DNA from: Lumnitzera littorea
Lineage: Eukaryota > Streptophyta > Magnoliopsida > Myrtales > Combretaceae
DNA: 64,000 nucleotides
Direction: 5' to 3'
Assembly (NCBI GenBank): GCA_024138015.1
Contig: JAMXBB010000004.1
Span: 6,592,409 to 6,656,408 of the forward strand
The position numbers were made by a program, and so were the translations under genes. This document shows positions 22,891 to 36,899 of this stretch, piece after piece. How positions within the stretch are numbered: the first letter of the stretch is position 1; the number at the start of each line of letters is the position of its first letter. The notes beneath the pieces are model-generated. The model was not told the DNA's origin and ran no database searches. It saw only the letters and a program-made list of their open reading frames with translations.

Positions 22891-24180
22891 ATTTTATTTT
22901 AGGTGTTAAAAAAAAGAAAAAAAAAAGAAAAGCATGTAGGAACCAAAATAGAAGAACAAAGGAAGAAAAAAGAAAAAGGAAGAAAAAGGAAAGGAAAAAA
23001 AAGAAGAGAAACAAAAAAGAGAAGGAAAAAAAAAAGGATATGGTCGACTTGAGAGGGAGACACATGTCATTATGTAACGCTACCACGTGGTGTCCATATT
23101 TAGGTACCACATGGCACTATGTTGGGTTGACAAGAGGCATTGTATGGCATTAATGTGTTTAACCTTAAATTTCTAGTTTTTAGAAGATCGGTGTCCTCAT
23201 CAAAATTAGTCCATATATTTGACCTCAACTTAGTGGTTCATGGACCGTCCCTTTGGTTTAAAGAAAAAAATAAAAGAACAAATAACAACTAAGCCACAAT
23301 TTACAAGCCCCCCTCTCCCTACCCAAATCTTTTATGCTACCTTTTCTTCTTCCTTTTCTTTACTTTTTCTTTTACCCATCCTTACTTTTTCCTCACTTGA
23401 TACCTTCACTTTTTACAACCCCCTCTTGCCCCCACCCTCTAAATTATTCCTATAATTCTCTTCCATGGCACTTTTTGCCCATCCTAATTATATTTCAAAA
23501 AGCTTTTGTGAAAAGCTTTGTCTACATCCTAATTCAAATTTGCATGCATCATTTTGACCATTGCAATTATGGAATGTCAGATGGTAGATTGAAATTTTAT
23601 TCTCGTGTAAATGTATCAAACATTTTAAATGGTTTAATGCATTTTGTGTTAAGGAAAATTTTTAGATGTTAATGTAGGTAGAGCATTTGAAAATTTGGAG
23701 AATTCATATGTTACGGCTTTAGAATGGTATCATTTTAAAACTTCAAATTTTAAACAAAATGTGCAGATCAATTGACTTGCATATAAATTGAAGGGTAGAG
23801 GATAGACCACTCATTCACTAAAACATTGAAACACTCCAATTATTCTACTTTCGCATTTCAAAATTCTAAAACTCTCTTAGTTAAATATTTCTTTTAGTAA
23901 TCACAAGGCTTTGATTATAAATCTTTATCCTACTTCACCAAACCATTTCATTAACCAAAATACTTGCATATACTTATTGGATAAATAATTTCTGTTTTGC
24001 GTCCTCTTAAATTTTTTTAATTTTCCTTAATTATAAATCTTTCTTCTAGTAAAAAAAAAAAAAAGAAGTTATTTCCATGGAACAATTCTTGTGTCATACT
24101 TTCTTTAGAAAGAAGCACAATTCCTCCTTAGATGGGAAAAGTAAGGGTAAGGATAGTAAAACGAGTACGTTGTTAGAGCC
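22891..24180. other. Non-coding; A/G-rich and C/T-rich tracts
   Basis: 22905-23040 is almost pure A/G and 23280-23455 is C/T-rich. Open frames over both are low-complexity artefacts. The sequence between may be residual Gypsy internal DNA; no domain was seen. Confidence 0.5.
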
Positions 24181-24269
24181 ATAGTTGTTTAACAATATTT
24201 AAGCATACTTGGATTACAAGTACAACCTTAATGAATTCAGGGTGAACGAGGTGATGGAGAATGTTGAAC

Positions 24270-24412
24270 ACTGAGGTATACCATCTCCTAGTTTTGAACT
24301 TAAACCTTAATGCATGAGTTACCAAAACACGCCACCTCCTTACTTTGAACTTAAACCTCAATGCATGAGTTATCGAGGCACACCATCTCCTAGATTCAAA
24401 CCTTCACCCATG
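24270..24412. repeat. Tandem repeat of about 59 bp, 2.3 copies
   Basis: Successive units share ACCATCTCCTAG or CCACCTCCTTAC, then TTGAACTTAAACCT.AATGCATGAGTTA. The array lies just upstream of the hAT transposase pseudogene. Confidence 0.65.
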
Positions 24413-24629
24413 AGTATCCTTACATGACCTGTTGGATTTAAACCTCTAAGGATTATTTACCCCATGGTTATCTTTGAGGATGAGGAGGAAGAGATGGAAA
24501 TGATTCTTGAAACTAAGGAGCAACATATGGGTTAGCATGGACCTAGAATTTCGAGACGTTCAGGCCTAAGAATGCCTCCTAAACCCAATAAATCTAATAT
24601 TTTTACAATGCATTATTGTAAAGGTAAAT

Positions 24630-26470
24630 ATGAGAAGGGAAACTTGAAGGTATTTTGTAACTATTGTAACATGAGTTATGCTTGAAAAATGGTACCTTCA
24701 ATAGGCACCTAAGAGAGAAGCATCTCAAGGAGGTAGGGATAGAGAAGATGCAATAACAAATCGCTTCAGGCAATGGTTCATTTAGATAAGAGTTGATGAG
24801 GTATGATCAAGAGAGGCATAAGTATAACTTAGTATAGTATCTAGGTAACATGCACCCATTGTTTAACGCGGGTGCATGTTAAATGGTAGAGCTGATACGA
24901 ATAGGAGACATTCAACCCTAGCTTTTGACAGCTAAGTTGTAGCACATTAGCTTGAGTCACGTAGGAGCTCTACCACAAAGGTAAGTCAGAGCTTGCAAAT
25001 AAGTTTGCTTTACTAGATACGTTTGTGTCTATGTGTGTAGATATATGAACGGATTATTTTCGTAATAATTCTTACATAAGTGTAACTGTTCACTAGATAG
25101 AGGATAATTAGCAACTTCATAAAAGATTATTGGCTTTAAGGGTATTTAATGAGCGTCACATGATGCAAGATATTTATAAAATTATTAAAGAAATCCTAAA
25201 TGAGTATGAATTAGTTAAGAAAATCTTTTCCATCGATTTTGATGATGTAAGTGCCAACACAATCTTAATAGCTGATTTACAAAATTATTGTCAACTGGCA
25301 TTGGGGGTAAGGATTTCCATATACGTTGTGTATATCATATTCTTAACTTAAGTGTTAAGGATGACATTACAACTTTGCAGGACAATATAGCTCCAATTAA
25401 GAATGCAGTAAAGATAATAATGGAAATATCGTTCTTCCTTAAGAAGTGGAGAAACTTTGGTAAGGAGTGTGGGAAGAGGAGTTGAAAGTTTAAGATTGAT
25501 GTACAATATCGCTAGAACTTTACATAGGAGTTGTTGCATAGCATCATTTCTTACAATGAACTATTGTATGACTTTGCTATGTGCAACATGCATGAGGTTG
25601 ACATTTTCCTTAGCGATTGGGGTATCTATATCTAGTTGCTAAAGGTTTTAAAAGTTTTTCATGATGCTATCAAAATTCTCTTGCAGGTTTACAGGTTTAG
25701 TGTACACTTGTTTGTTATGTTAGTAGTTAGTATACTTGGTGTGTTATTTTCGGCCCGTGAGGACAAGAACCTGAATGCCTACGTTTACAATATGGCGTTG
25801 AAGTTGTTATCTTATTATAAAGACATTCTCTATATTAATCTTGTGGCAACTATTCTAGATCCTTGTTATAAAGCAGAAGTAATATTGATATATTTGAAAA
25901 CTTATTATGGTTATATTAATGATATAACAAAATCTCAAGATATGTACAGCTTAGAAGCATAATAGGAAGTATCCGTAGTGACAGCCAATATAAAGGAGAT
26001 GTTCGAGCATTACCAAAATCAATATGGTGGCCAATCATAAGTCTTTCCTTCGCTACCCACTAAGGAACGTCAATATTCATTTATAGGTAAGCAATTGTTG
26101 GCTTAGAAATTGAAGAGGCAACGGTCTCATGAGCTATTGTCGAGTTGTAGTACTACACAAACACGAATTTCGAGTTCTTTGAAAATATCTCCATTAAGGA
26201 ATTCAATATCTTAGAGTGGTGGTAGATACATACGAGGGATTATCCACTCTTATCTTGCATCGCCCGTAAAGAACTTGTTGCTCTAACGTTGATGATCACT
26301 GTTGAGCAAAGCATTTAGTACTATAAGCCTTATTCTCGACGATTGGCGAGTCTCTTTTTCTATTAGCAATATTAAGGTAAGTGCTTGCACAGAAGATTGG
26401 TACAAGACGGTTTGTAGACGACAAAAACCATGTGAGACATTGACTGAGGAGAATGAGTACTTCAGTGAGT
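24630..26470 (+). pseudogene. hAT transposase pseudogene (BED finger, RNase H-like core, dimerisation domain)
   Basis: A BED zinc finger is recognisable at 24650-24735 (FCNYCNMSYA ... RHLREKHLKE). At 25290-25480, GGKDFHIRCVYHILNLSVKD matches the conserved hAT core segment GELFHIRCA.HILNL. At 25640-25960, KVLKVFHDAIKIL, LNAYVYNMALKLL and VATILDPCYKAE follow the family order. At 26185-26400, EFNILEWW, PLLS-IAR and, after a frame change, SACTEDWY are the C-terminal dimerisation domain. Many stops and frame changes break it. The layout is that of Ac/Tam3-type plant hAT proteins. No matching TIRs were identified, so element borders are unknown. Confidence 0.8.
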
Positions 26471-27469
26471 AGAATAGATCTAACAGAAGCCCAAGCTTGG
26501 TCGTAGGTTCTACTTACGAGGACAAACCATTGTAAGGAGAAACCTAGTAAGTTTTCTTTTCGTTTCCTTGAAAAAAGTTTTGTTACATAAAAAAATTATT
26601 TTTTGTAATTACTTTAGAAATACTAAATGGCATAATTTTCACAAAAGTAGCGATTCAATCTTATGATTTTTGAAATTATGACATAGTAAAATTATTTTTC
26701 TTTGCAAAAATTAAATTGGATAATCACTTACACTTGGCTTCTTTTTTCCTAATTTAAAATTATTTGACACACTAAAGGTTTTCTAAAAATCCAAGTTGAA
26801 CTACGGCGATCTGATTTTGACTAGCGGATACGTTGGTAACTTTGGGGCAATTGTAAAATCAACAAAAATAATTTTTTCCTCTACCCCTAAATTCTCTAAT
26901 ATTGAACTTTTATGATAATTTTTTCAACCAACAAGCACTATTAAAAGTGGATGGTATGTTATATTATATTTCCACTCGACTATTATACTCTGATTGATCA
27001 AATAATTTTTTGTAATGTACCACCATGATTTATAGTTAGTAGTGGTGTTGTATTTTATTTCTTTATTGTCGTCCACAATTCCATGAGTAGTGAGAATTAT
27101 TTATCTTTTGCAACCTCTCTTGTTTTGCTTAATATTACTTATTATTTTAATATTGTACTAATATTAACTTCATACAAGACAAACCTATTATTTTGAATTG
27201 GAGTGAAATTTCAATCGGAAATATTGGTTAATCATATATGTAGCATTACATGTTATGTTATGCAAATGTACGCATTGTGTTTTATGATAATTTTTGAAAT
27301 GAAATACAAGTATGAGAGAGGATCGATAATTATTTCGAAAAACACCGATTTGGAATTTAATAGAGAATTAGAAATTATTAATTTAATTAGTAAAAAAAGA
27401 AGCTGGTTCAAAGGTTGGTACCACTGGATCGGCTTGTGAACAGGCGGTTTCGGATCAGTTTAGTCTGGT
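26471..27469. other. AT-rich, no gene
   Basis: No domain is recognised. At 27395-27470 a GGTTCAAAGGTTGGTACC-containing block of higher GC precedes the second duplication copy and looks like the edge of another repeat. Confidence 0.4.
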
Positions 27470-28650
27470 GAAAAGGACTAAGTAGACTTAGGATGACTTG
27501 AACAGTTGAACTCATTAGTAGTACTAAGTGCATACATAAGTAAATCGTATAGCCGATTCTCTCTTTATCTTCACCTGTTTGTGTAAATCGTATAGCCCAT
27601 TCTCTATTGAACACAGCTGCATCTAAAATGGCCATGACGGAGTTTGTGAATGAGAAATATAATGGCGATGCGGTGCCGATCTGTAGCAAATGCAAATGCC
27701 CCCTGTAGTAGTCCAAAAGAATTTGAAAAGGAAGTTAAGGAATTAGTTAAAAAAAACTATTACTTTGATTTAATTTTAAGTAGGACCTATATCAATCTAT
27801 AATTTTGAAATAACACATTCATACGTATTCATTCTTAATTTCTTCTACCTTGCATAGCCGGTTGCAAATAAATGATGAAAAAGTGACAAGAGTGAGAGAG
27901 AGAAATAGAGAGGAAAATGAACGAATTATATTTGATGGCGATTTATGGAGGGTGTAAAGTAATGAACATATAGTATAGGCAATTTTAAACTACTGCATAT
28001 TCAAATCCGGAAGACAATAAACTAATATACATTTCATAAGATGTCATTTAAGCTGGAGATTGTAGTATTCTTACAAAGATATATTTCGAATATATAAAAA
28101 TGCGGAAGGCCCTAACAATCGACGAGTAGATTATTCCCTTCTATGGTTCGTATTCACCCCGAGCGGTGTGACATGATTGAAATATTCCAATTAGCGAAAT
28201 CCGGTGAAGGCAAATCTACTGATGGCCCATCCGTATTTGACATCGCAAGAAACACTGCCTTATAATCATGCAAGACAATTCGACTTTCTCACGTACGGCC
28301 AAAACTCCCAGTAGTTGTGGTACTCACAAAATTTTGGCTGCAATGAAATACATCAATTAATGGCGCAGTGATCACTGTAAATCATTGCAAGTAGCATCTA
28401 TTTAATTTTAGTATGTTGAATCAAAAGTGTACGATTAAAAATGCAAGAAATGTCGAGCAGTCTAAACAGCTTTTCTGAAAAGAAATCCCCATATTCAAAA
28501 CTATCAGCTGGCTAGTAAAAATGTCCATGTCCATGGTAGTTAGATTTTGTCACCTATGGAAATTGGAAATTATGAGCGATATACTGATGATTTTCCTCTT
28601 AAAAAATCTGTTGTTTTCAAATTGAACTTTACGTTTTGCATTTAACAACT
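27470..28650 (+). repeat. Segmental duplication, copy B
   Basis: This is the direct repeat of 19450-20702 described above. The homology stops abruptly on the right at TTTTGCATTTAA, after which the two copies differ completely. Copy B has lost the reading frames seen in A. Confidence 0.75.
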
Positions 28651-31600
28651 ACGGCATCAGCGTCAAAAGCATCGTCACGAGATGAATATATAATTTATAA
28701 TCCACATCATGTGTAGTTACTCAAATTGCTCAAATTTTTAAACATAGCATATTATATTATAGCAAAATTCAATCCAAAATAAATAAATTAATAAGATTTT
28801 GGATCTCTAAAGTCCTTTTTTTCTTCCTAAAATTACAAATAAGTAGTTGTTATTGTTTAATTTTTTTTTAAAAATGAGGATATCATTGTTAAATGATATT
28901 TTAAAAATCTAAACAATAATAATAATCAATTTGTAACTTTGGGGAACCTTAAGAAAAAAAAGTAACCTTACAGGATACATTTCTAATTAATACAGCATGT
29001 TACTATGAATATATTATTTCAAATATTTTATTTTAAAGTAAAGGTATAAAAATATAAATGATTTTTAAACATACATTATTATAACCTCTTTAGTTGATTT
29101 TAATAATATTTTAACAAATTTATAGTTTTTCTCACCTAGTAATACTTTTTTATGTTTAAGATATAATTTATAGTTTATTTACAACAAAAATAAAATAAAT
29201 ATTGTTTTGTTAGAGTTAGAATGCTCGTAAAGACTAGATTGGAAAATTACATTTTGTATTGAAAAAAGCAGAGTTGTGTAAGTTGACACAGTGAACTAAC
29301 CAGCCCTTCCCCATATTATGGCTTAGGTTAAGTAGATTGGCCCGCTTGCAAATGTAGAATTTTTGGTCCAATTTGCCCCGTTATAGATGGATAGTTTAAG
29401 TGAGCCAATTTGCTAATGGTACTATTCTTTATTTTTCATGAACATATTACATAGAAAATTCATGGATCACAATCTTATCAACTCCAATGTATATATTTAG
29501 TTTTTATTTATTATAAAATTTAGTTTTTATTTCATTTTAGAAAAATAAAGTTCCAATATTTCCATGATGATGTATACATAAAATACATATATACATTTGC
29601 ATCGATGTGGAAAAAGAAAAAATATTATAATTAATAGTATGAATGTATATGCATATTTATAATAAAATCAGACTATATGATTTTCATAATGGCTATATAA
29701 AAACTACAAATAATATTTCCAATAGCATATAATGGTTATATAAAAACCATATCTAAGAACTTTGAGTTGTTTAAAATTGTCTTGTGATACATCAACATAT
29801 AAGGATGTTCTTTCTCTCAAACTTCAAGATAAATGGGAAAGCAAATTTGCAAAAGGGGTCCAAATCTATTGTCTTGTGATTCTTGAACTTACCCGTCATC
29901 AGCTGTCTCGGAATGGAGATGAGAGTTGCGACCAAGTTGCCTTATAGCTAGAGAGTATTGGGATTAGGGAAGGGAAATCAGGAAATGGGAATTAAGCTCA
30001 TTTTATTTAGTTTTTTCTTTTTACTTAGTTTTTTGTTCTTTTATTATTTGAAAATTGAAATAAAATTCAAGTATCCACTAGAATTGAGATGGGTTGATAC
30101 CTAACGTTTGACCCCACGGATTAAGCGAAGACTAAGAAAGCTTATATTTAAGTAAGTTGAATTTTTTTAATTTGATTTGCTTTTTTTTTTTTTTATTTTT
30201 TTGGATTACATGAGCCACCCATATAACTCGCCCCACTTACAGAGCTCTAGGAGAAAGCGAGTTGTTTTCCTAAAACTATATAGAATTTTCTCTTTAATGA
30301 AAGGATGCTTTTCCTTATAAGGGAAAATATTTTTTCCTTAAAGGAACATTTTAGCAAAACAAGAAAGGAAAAATAAAAAAAATGTATTTTGAAGAAGATT
30401 TTTCTTGAAATAGATAAGGCCTTTTGTATTAAGTTCCTTCGCCTACTTAAGAAAGGTTGAGAATAGGCGAAATGTTTTTCAATAATTTTTATTTTGAGCT
30501 TAATAACTAAATCTTTGAAAGTCATTTGAGATATGGATTGGGCTCATTAAATTAGTCACTAGCCTAAAGAGTTAAAATCAAATTGTCGTTGCTAATGGTC
30601 GCATAAAACCAATTTAGTCCTTTATATCAAGAAATACTTTAATAATATTAACATATTATATGAATCGATAAATGACATATAAGTATCAATAAAATTTTGG
30701 TATGTGAAAACTTCATTAGTACTTTTTAAAAAAGTATATTTCTTTATCGTCATATGTCAAATTTTTATCAATACTTATATACCACTCATTATTAAATCTT
30801 TTTTCCTTCCTATCATTTAAGTTGGGATTGCTTAGTTCACCGAATCAATAATGAGATTTTCATTTCCAGGATCATCTTGAGGATTTCGACTGTCAATGGA
30901 AAGAGGATACTGGAGAAAATGTTGGATTATTACCATAACTGGTAGGTTAATTAATTTGATTATTGATATTATAAGAATCTAATATGAACTTTCTGTATGT
31001 ATAGTTATATGACCTCAATGTAATCCATAAGTTAATACAAAGATCAATTATTTTTCCCCATATTGTGTTTACTGTTTCCTTTTTTCTCTATATTTTCAGC
31101 TATTATATCATATTTATTGCTTTGATTATCAAAGATATGGAGTAGTTATTTAGATAGGAAATTAGTGTTCATACCACTAAGGTGTAATAAATTTGACTAC
31201 CTACAATTGTATTTGAGATCATATTTTGGTAGAAGAATGCCACAGTTTGGTAAGTCTGTTTTCCTTAATGCCCCAACTAGGGAGTCCTTATGAGCTTGCG
31301 GTTATGAAAACATCCTCTTGCCAATGTTTGGGGGAAGTTATTGCCTCCTTTGATGGTGATGTCGGGAATATGAAATCTGGTTGAGCCAGAACAGTGACTT
31401 CGTGACAGATTTTGCTCGTGAACTATTTAATTTTCTTAAACAATTAAAACAATTATCTATACTTAATTTTAACGGGAAAATCTTTCAAAGTTTCCATTTT
31501 GCTGGTTGATTAATTCAACACATACCGTTTTCAAACATACCGGGATAAAATTTCCATTGTTTGATGCTGTAAACTACAAAACGAAGAATTTAAGCCAACT

Positions 31601-32557
31601 TAACTCATACCAGGTTTGGTCTTGGTCAATTTACTCAGTTTTAGGTGCAAGTCATGGGCTTTATTGATATTGGGTCAGTTGAGTTTTAGTAATTATTGAT
31701 TTATGAGAATTTTTCTGGTGAATGGCTTGAGTTTTAAGTAAACTTAGGCTCTTTGAGAATTGGATTTGTTGCTTTACTCTTGGTTCCTGATTGTAATGGT
31801 ATTGGTTTTATACATAGAGGCATAGTGGGGAGAATTTGGAGTTAGGTTTAGTTATGGTTTCTGAGAAAATGATCTGAGCTTACTAGAAGCTCTTCTTAAT
31901 GATGCGTTTATTGGCATATGGCGGTCCCTCTTCTGAGAATTTTTTTCTTGCATTTACTCCACTATATTGAAGTATTTCATTTTCTCCCAATTTTGATGAA
32001 TCTAAAAGGAAAAAGAAAAAGTACTAAAAGGATAATTTCATGGAAATAAACTTTATATTCCAAATTGAGGAATATGCTTTGTCCATTAATTACTCTCTTG
32101 TTTTCCTTCTTTATGATGGGAACGTATGTTAATTTGTTCCTTTATTTGGCTATGGACAGCTTTGTGTCAATGGAATACATTGATATCTCCATCTATTACT
32201 TCTTGAGTATGAATACATAATAAATAACTCTTTCTTGCTTGTCATTCGTGAATAATTGTCTTGGAATCATGAAAAATGTCATGGAATTAGATAGTTTTTA
32301 TGCATCTGATTTGTTTCGATGCAGTTGATAGCCAATTTTAGTTCCTCCAATTCAATGACTTCTTTGAATTCAGAAGGGATGAACATAGTTTGTGGTTATG
32401 CTAAACAATATGTAGTAGCATTATCTTGAAAGCTAGGAAAGTTTGGAAGAAGATTTTGTGGACGTCATGAGTATTGAGTATTGATGTATTCCTAATCAAT
32501 GTTTTCTTATGTATTTGTTTTATTTTAGAATTAACCTAACTTTTAAGCAATATATAG
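28651..32557. other. Long AT-rich stretch without convincing gene
   Basis: No domain is recognised. Short frames at 29762 and, on the minus strand, at 30247-30525 are lysine/phenylalanine-rich and unsupported. A possible short exon at about 30871 (after TTTCCAG, encoding DHLEDFDCQWKEDTG) could belong with the fragment at 32558, but the connection is speculative. Confidence 0.35.
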
Positions 32558-32773
32558 ATGGGAGATGCCAGCAAATTCTTTGAATGGATAGGTCCTCCAA
32601 CATGTGATAGGGGAATGAAGTCTGGGAAAAAGGTTATAAGGTGCCTTCAGCGGTTAGAAGACCAACTGGAGACAAAGCAAATGCAACACCAGTCACTTAT
32701 GATATGTATGTATAATCCTTTCAACCATTTCACCCAACTAAGATGTGTTAATATACAACAAAGTAGAATCTAA
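32558..32773 (+). pseudogene. GRF-type zinc finger-like protein fragment
   Basis: The frame reads KFFEWIGPPTCDRG and continues with RCLQRLEDQLETKQMQHQ. A phenylalanine-rich FF-W end followed by DPP-C-RA and a leucine-rich helix is typical of the C-terminal half of plant GRF zinc finger proteins. The upstream half with the Cys residues was not found. The start lies directly after an acceptor-like TATATAG, so this could be a downstream exon of a broken gene. It stops after 71 codons. Confidence 0.35.
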
Positions 32774-33233
32774 CAACTTTGCTAGAACACTACGAGAAAG
32801 ATTATTTGGCATCTTTGGGAAATTCGTCCTACTTGAGTACCTTATGAAAGATATATCTCATCCATATGAAAAATAATTGCATGATATAACAAATACTACA
32901 TTTCCACATTAGGAGCTAAATAAAGCCACACTCTCATCTCCTACAAAACTCAACTAGTGGAACCTAATAATTAATAAGCAATACTTTCTACTAAATCAAG
33001 TTGCACACACATCATCCTAGCTCATAAACATGTCTTAAATAGAAGCTGAAACAACTCCTGATTCCAAAATTTTTCCATCAAACCAACTATAAAGCATAAA
33101 AACAAGATAAATTCTAATCACACGTATCAAAGTCATACTTTTAAGCTACTTACTTCTGTACCCTAATCCACCTATACAGTTAATCTCATAAATACACTAA
33201 TGTAATGGAAACTTTCATTTTAAGGATAATCTT
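32774..33233. other. No gene seen
   Basis: AT-rich sequence between the GRF-like fragment and LTR copy C. No clear polypurine tract precedes the LTR; only AAGGATAA is present. Confidence 0.4.
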
Positions 33234-36200
33234 TGTGATATCCCAATAAATAAGTAATCGAGATATGTATATATGAGTATTAGGATAAAGTTATGTTCTT
33301 GTGTGATTAGGATCAATAATAGTTGATTTAGAGCATTTAGGAAAGTAAACCGATTAGACTAAAAACTTATGAGAAACATGATAACACTAATAGAGAAATT
33401 CTTATACGCTTGGAAGTCAAAAATGTAATAAGATATCAAGAATACAATTAAAATAGTGAGGATTTACTTTATTTAAGCTCCTAAAATCGCATCTAGGGCA
33501 ACCGTATGCAGATTTAGGGCTTTCGAGAAAACATATTTGATTAAGTTCAAACTTTACGATTAACTTAAGTTTGAAGCGAACTAACGAAGTTAGACTTAAA
33601 AAATAATGACAAAAAATCTCAATTTTAGCCTTAAAAATATGATTATTTAATATAATATAAAAATAATTGAAACTCCTTAAAACCGAGCTTAGAATGTGAC
33701 GAGAATTTAGAGATAAGTTAATTAGGTTATAAAAGGAAATAATATAGTATAATATGTTATATGAGTATATATGTATTTTTATGAGTATACTTGATATAAT
33801 AATAATTATACCTGTAAATTAACCTGAAATTACATAATTATGCATAATATGTGATAAAATTCGTAAAATTAAATAGGAAAAATATCTTAAAAATAAAAGA
33901 CATGCTGAGAACATGATTACATGTATATAATTTCTCATTATGTGTATGATATATATGTGATATATACCCGTATATTAAAAAAATCATTAAATATTAATAT
34001 AAAGTACCAAAATACCCTAAAATATTATCTAAAAATTATATAAAAAAAGAAACAACCTAGAATATGATTGGATTAATGTGGAGTAGTTTAAAAAGGATAA
34101 GCAGCTACATCAAAAGTGATTTAATAAAAATTTGACACCTCATCCTATTAATTGGACACTTATAAATTAAATAAAAAATTGTTAATAATTAAGAAAAAAA
34201 TCCATCCACCTCTAATCTTTATAAAAAGGGTCTTTGGATTCAGATTTCACACTTTAGCAACTAGGAGTATTTAAGAAAAATTCAAAAAAAAAAAAATAGA
34301 CAAGAAAATTAAAAAAAAATAAAGCCTAGACAGAGCTACCTACGCCTTTATTGACTTACATAACCCCACCAATTAACGGAAGTCGGAGCATCGATGAACA
34401 GGTCGGTTAATTTTCTATCTTGTTTAATTTTTAAAAATATTAAATTAAGTCAGAAAATTATGAAAAATTTTATATTTAGGTTATTTTAGATATACTTTCA
34501 TGTTGTAATTTATAAAATTATTATTTTTTATATTTACTTCAAAAAATCACTATTCATCCAAATTTTGATTTTGAAAATAAATAAACTAAACAATGTAGTT
34601 TCTAGCTCAAATCTTTTATATAGAATACATGTTACATATAGTTAATTATTGTGTAGCTTGATTTTCAATTCATTCATTTTAATAATTATTATATTTTTTT
34701 TACCCTAAAAATGACCAAAAATAGGGCTAAATGAGGAAATAAATAGATTTTTATTAAATTAATTAATGAAATTGGTAATTACTGACCTTTGGACACTTGT
34801 AGTAATGTTGGGAATTGTTGTAAATTATTTCATATAAAAACGATATTATTTATATAATTAATCATAAATTTAAGGGTAAAAATATGAATACATGTATATA
34901 TGCGATAAATCAATAGGATGAACTCACATATTGACTAAACGCCCTATATTTTTAGGAACCTATAGAAATTTTTGGGGAATTATTTAGTAACCTGAGCTAT
35001 TTATTGTGAATTTTAGTAGTAAAATAATATAATTTATTAATTAGGACGCGTTTTTAGTAACAATAGACTAAAATGTGATAAATATAGAAATAAAACATAT
35101 ACATGTACATACTGGTCAAATTTGGTGAAAATTAATTTTTAACTTATTTAGTGATAATTAGATAATCGAGTCATGATATACACATATTAGGATTAGATAT
35201 TACATATATTATTAAGCTATATTAGCAAATTATATAAAATATAGTACATTTACATAAAATAAATATAATATAATAATAATACTTATTATAGGAGCATATA
35301 GATATTATATAAAACCAGAAATACACTTTAGAAGTAATTTCTCGAAATAGAGCTTGTAATATGTATCGTTGAGTATATACAAACCTAATGATACTATTAC
35401 TAAAATCGGATAATCTTAAATAATATAACCTACATCTCTATATTATTATGAGAATTTACGAACTACGATAATTTTACCATAATTGAAATGTAATTTAATT
35501 GATTAAAATACATTTTGATACGATCGAAAGATATATTATACGTAATAGTATAACTGCATATAATATCGATACTTAGTAACTTAACTTAACTTATATAATA
35601 AAACTATATTTCATTATATAAGGAAAATAATAATAAACCTTAGATATATACATTTATATATATAACTTCAAAAGGAAATAAAAGTAGATAAAACTCTTAA
35701 CGTTTTTATAACTTTTACGAAAATTAAATCTGAAGTATTATTTCAAAATATCTAGAGACTTTGGGATATTATTTCAAAAGATACAAATATTCCATAGTGA
35801 GTATCAAGATAGGTAAGTGGGATAAATGCTTTATAGTATTTTAGGGTATTATTTCATAATATTTGAAAATTTTGATATGTTTTTGCTTGTGATTGTAGTT
35901 AGTTGTTTACGTGTATGCAATGCTTATATTTGAGATTCGATGTGCTATGATGGGAGTCGAGTTCCATGTTATGGTTGTTCTACGAATATTATGCTTAAAT
36001 TATTTGAACTTAGTTGATCATTCTAAAAATAAACTAATTTAAACTTAGCTTAATACCTAACTTAATATGCATTGTAACCCATTAGGAGTAATGATTAGGA
36101 TTTTCGGGCCAAACATGAATTCATTTTGATGAGGATAATTGAAATGGTTCTTTCCCCACCCTTAGTCGAACTAAGTGATAGGAGAGGAGATCACGATAAG

Positions 36201-36899
36201 GTTAGGGGTTGGGGTTCAAAGGTGTTTCGGAAGAAGGGTATTCTTTATTGCATAAGTTTTGGTTTGGCTTTGTTTTGCGAGTGTATGACATTAATATCCT
36301 TAACTTAGATTAGAGCAGGTGTAATTTCTCTAATTTTACTATGGGCCAGATAACATCTTGTGATTTGCTTGTACATGCATTGCATTTAACCAATTTGATT
36401 GAAGACCCTACTTGTGATGTGCTGAATGCATACTTTTGTCTCCAACTTATTTACTAACTAAGTTATCGATTATTCTCTTATAATTGTTTTGCAGGTTCCA
36501 AATGGATTACAAATACTTATTTAAAACCAAAGCACTAGCAAACTGGGATAGGGTGTAAGGTGTAACAGGAAATGATTGGTTTTTGTCCTTAGTATTGACT
36601 TTCTTAATTTTTAAGGGAAACTACACAGTATTCCTCAAGGGGCTTGGTAGTTTTAAATATTCTAGTCTATATATGAAATAATAGGTACTTGTAGGATTTA
36701 ACACTTTTTCTTGTAAAGTTAAATTATAAGTTTATTTTTAACAAATTATTTCAAAGAATTAATTCACAGGTCTATATCAAATAAGTATCGAATTAGACAC
36801 ATCAAATGGGTAGAGTTTAGTATGAACTAGGTTTAAAATAACAATTATAAGGTCAATTTTTATCTTAAAATGTCTTATACAACGGGATTGTTACGACTC
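33234..36899 (+). mobile_element. Old Ty3/Gypsy-type LTR (copy C), solo or 3' LTR
   Basis: It begins TGTGATATCCCAATAAATAA and ends GGGATTGTTACGACTC, consistent with mutated chromovirus LTR termini (TGTGACATCCC ... GGGTCGTTACA). The 3' kilobase aligns with LTR copy B ending at about 17680. A transcript-like segment with a donor-like end (GATGAACAGGTCGG) sits at 34390-34405. No primer site follows, which fits a 3' or solo LTR. No clear target-site duplication is preserved. The open frame at 36126-36308 is not conserved in copy B and is ignored. Confidence 0.55.

Noticed and set aside
22883..23455. Frames over A/G-rich and C/T-rich tracts
   Set aside because: Single-residue-rich translations of homopurine or homopyrimidine sequence.
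19450..28650. The two duplication copies as LTRs of one young retrotransposon
   Set aside because: No primer site follows copy A, no TG/CA termini were found, and the interior is far more decayed than 95%-identical LTRs would allow.
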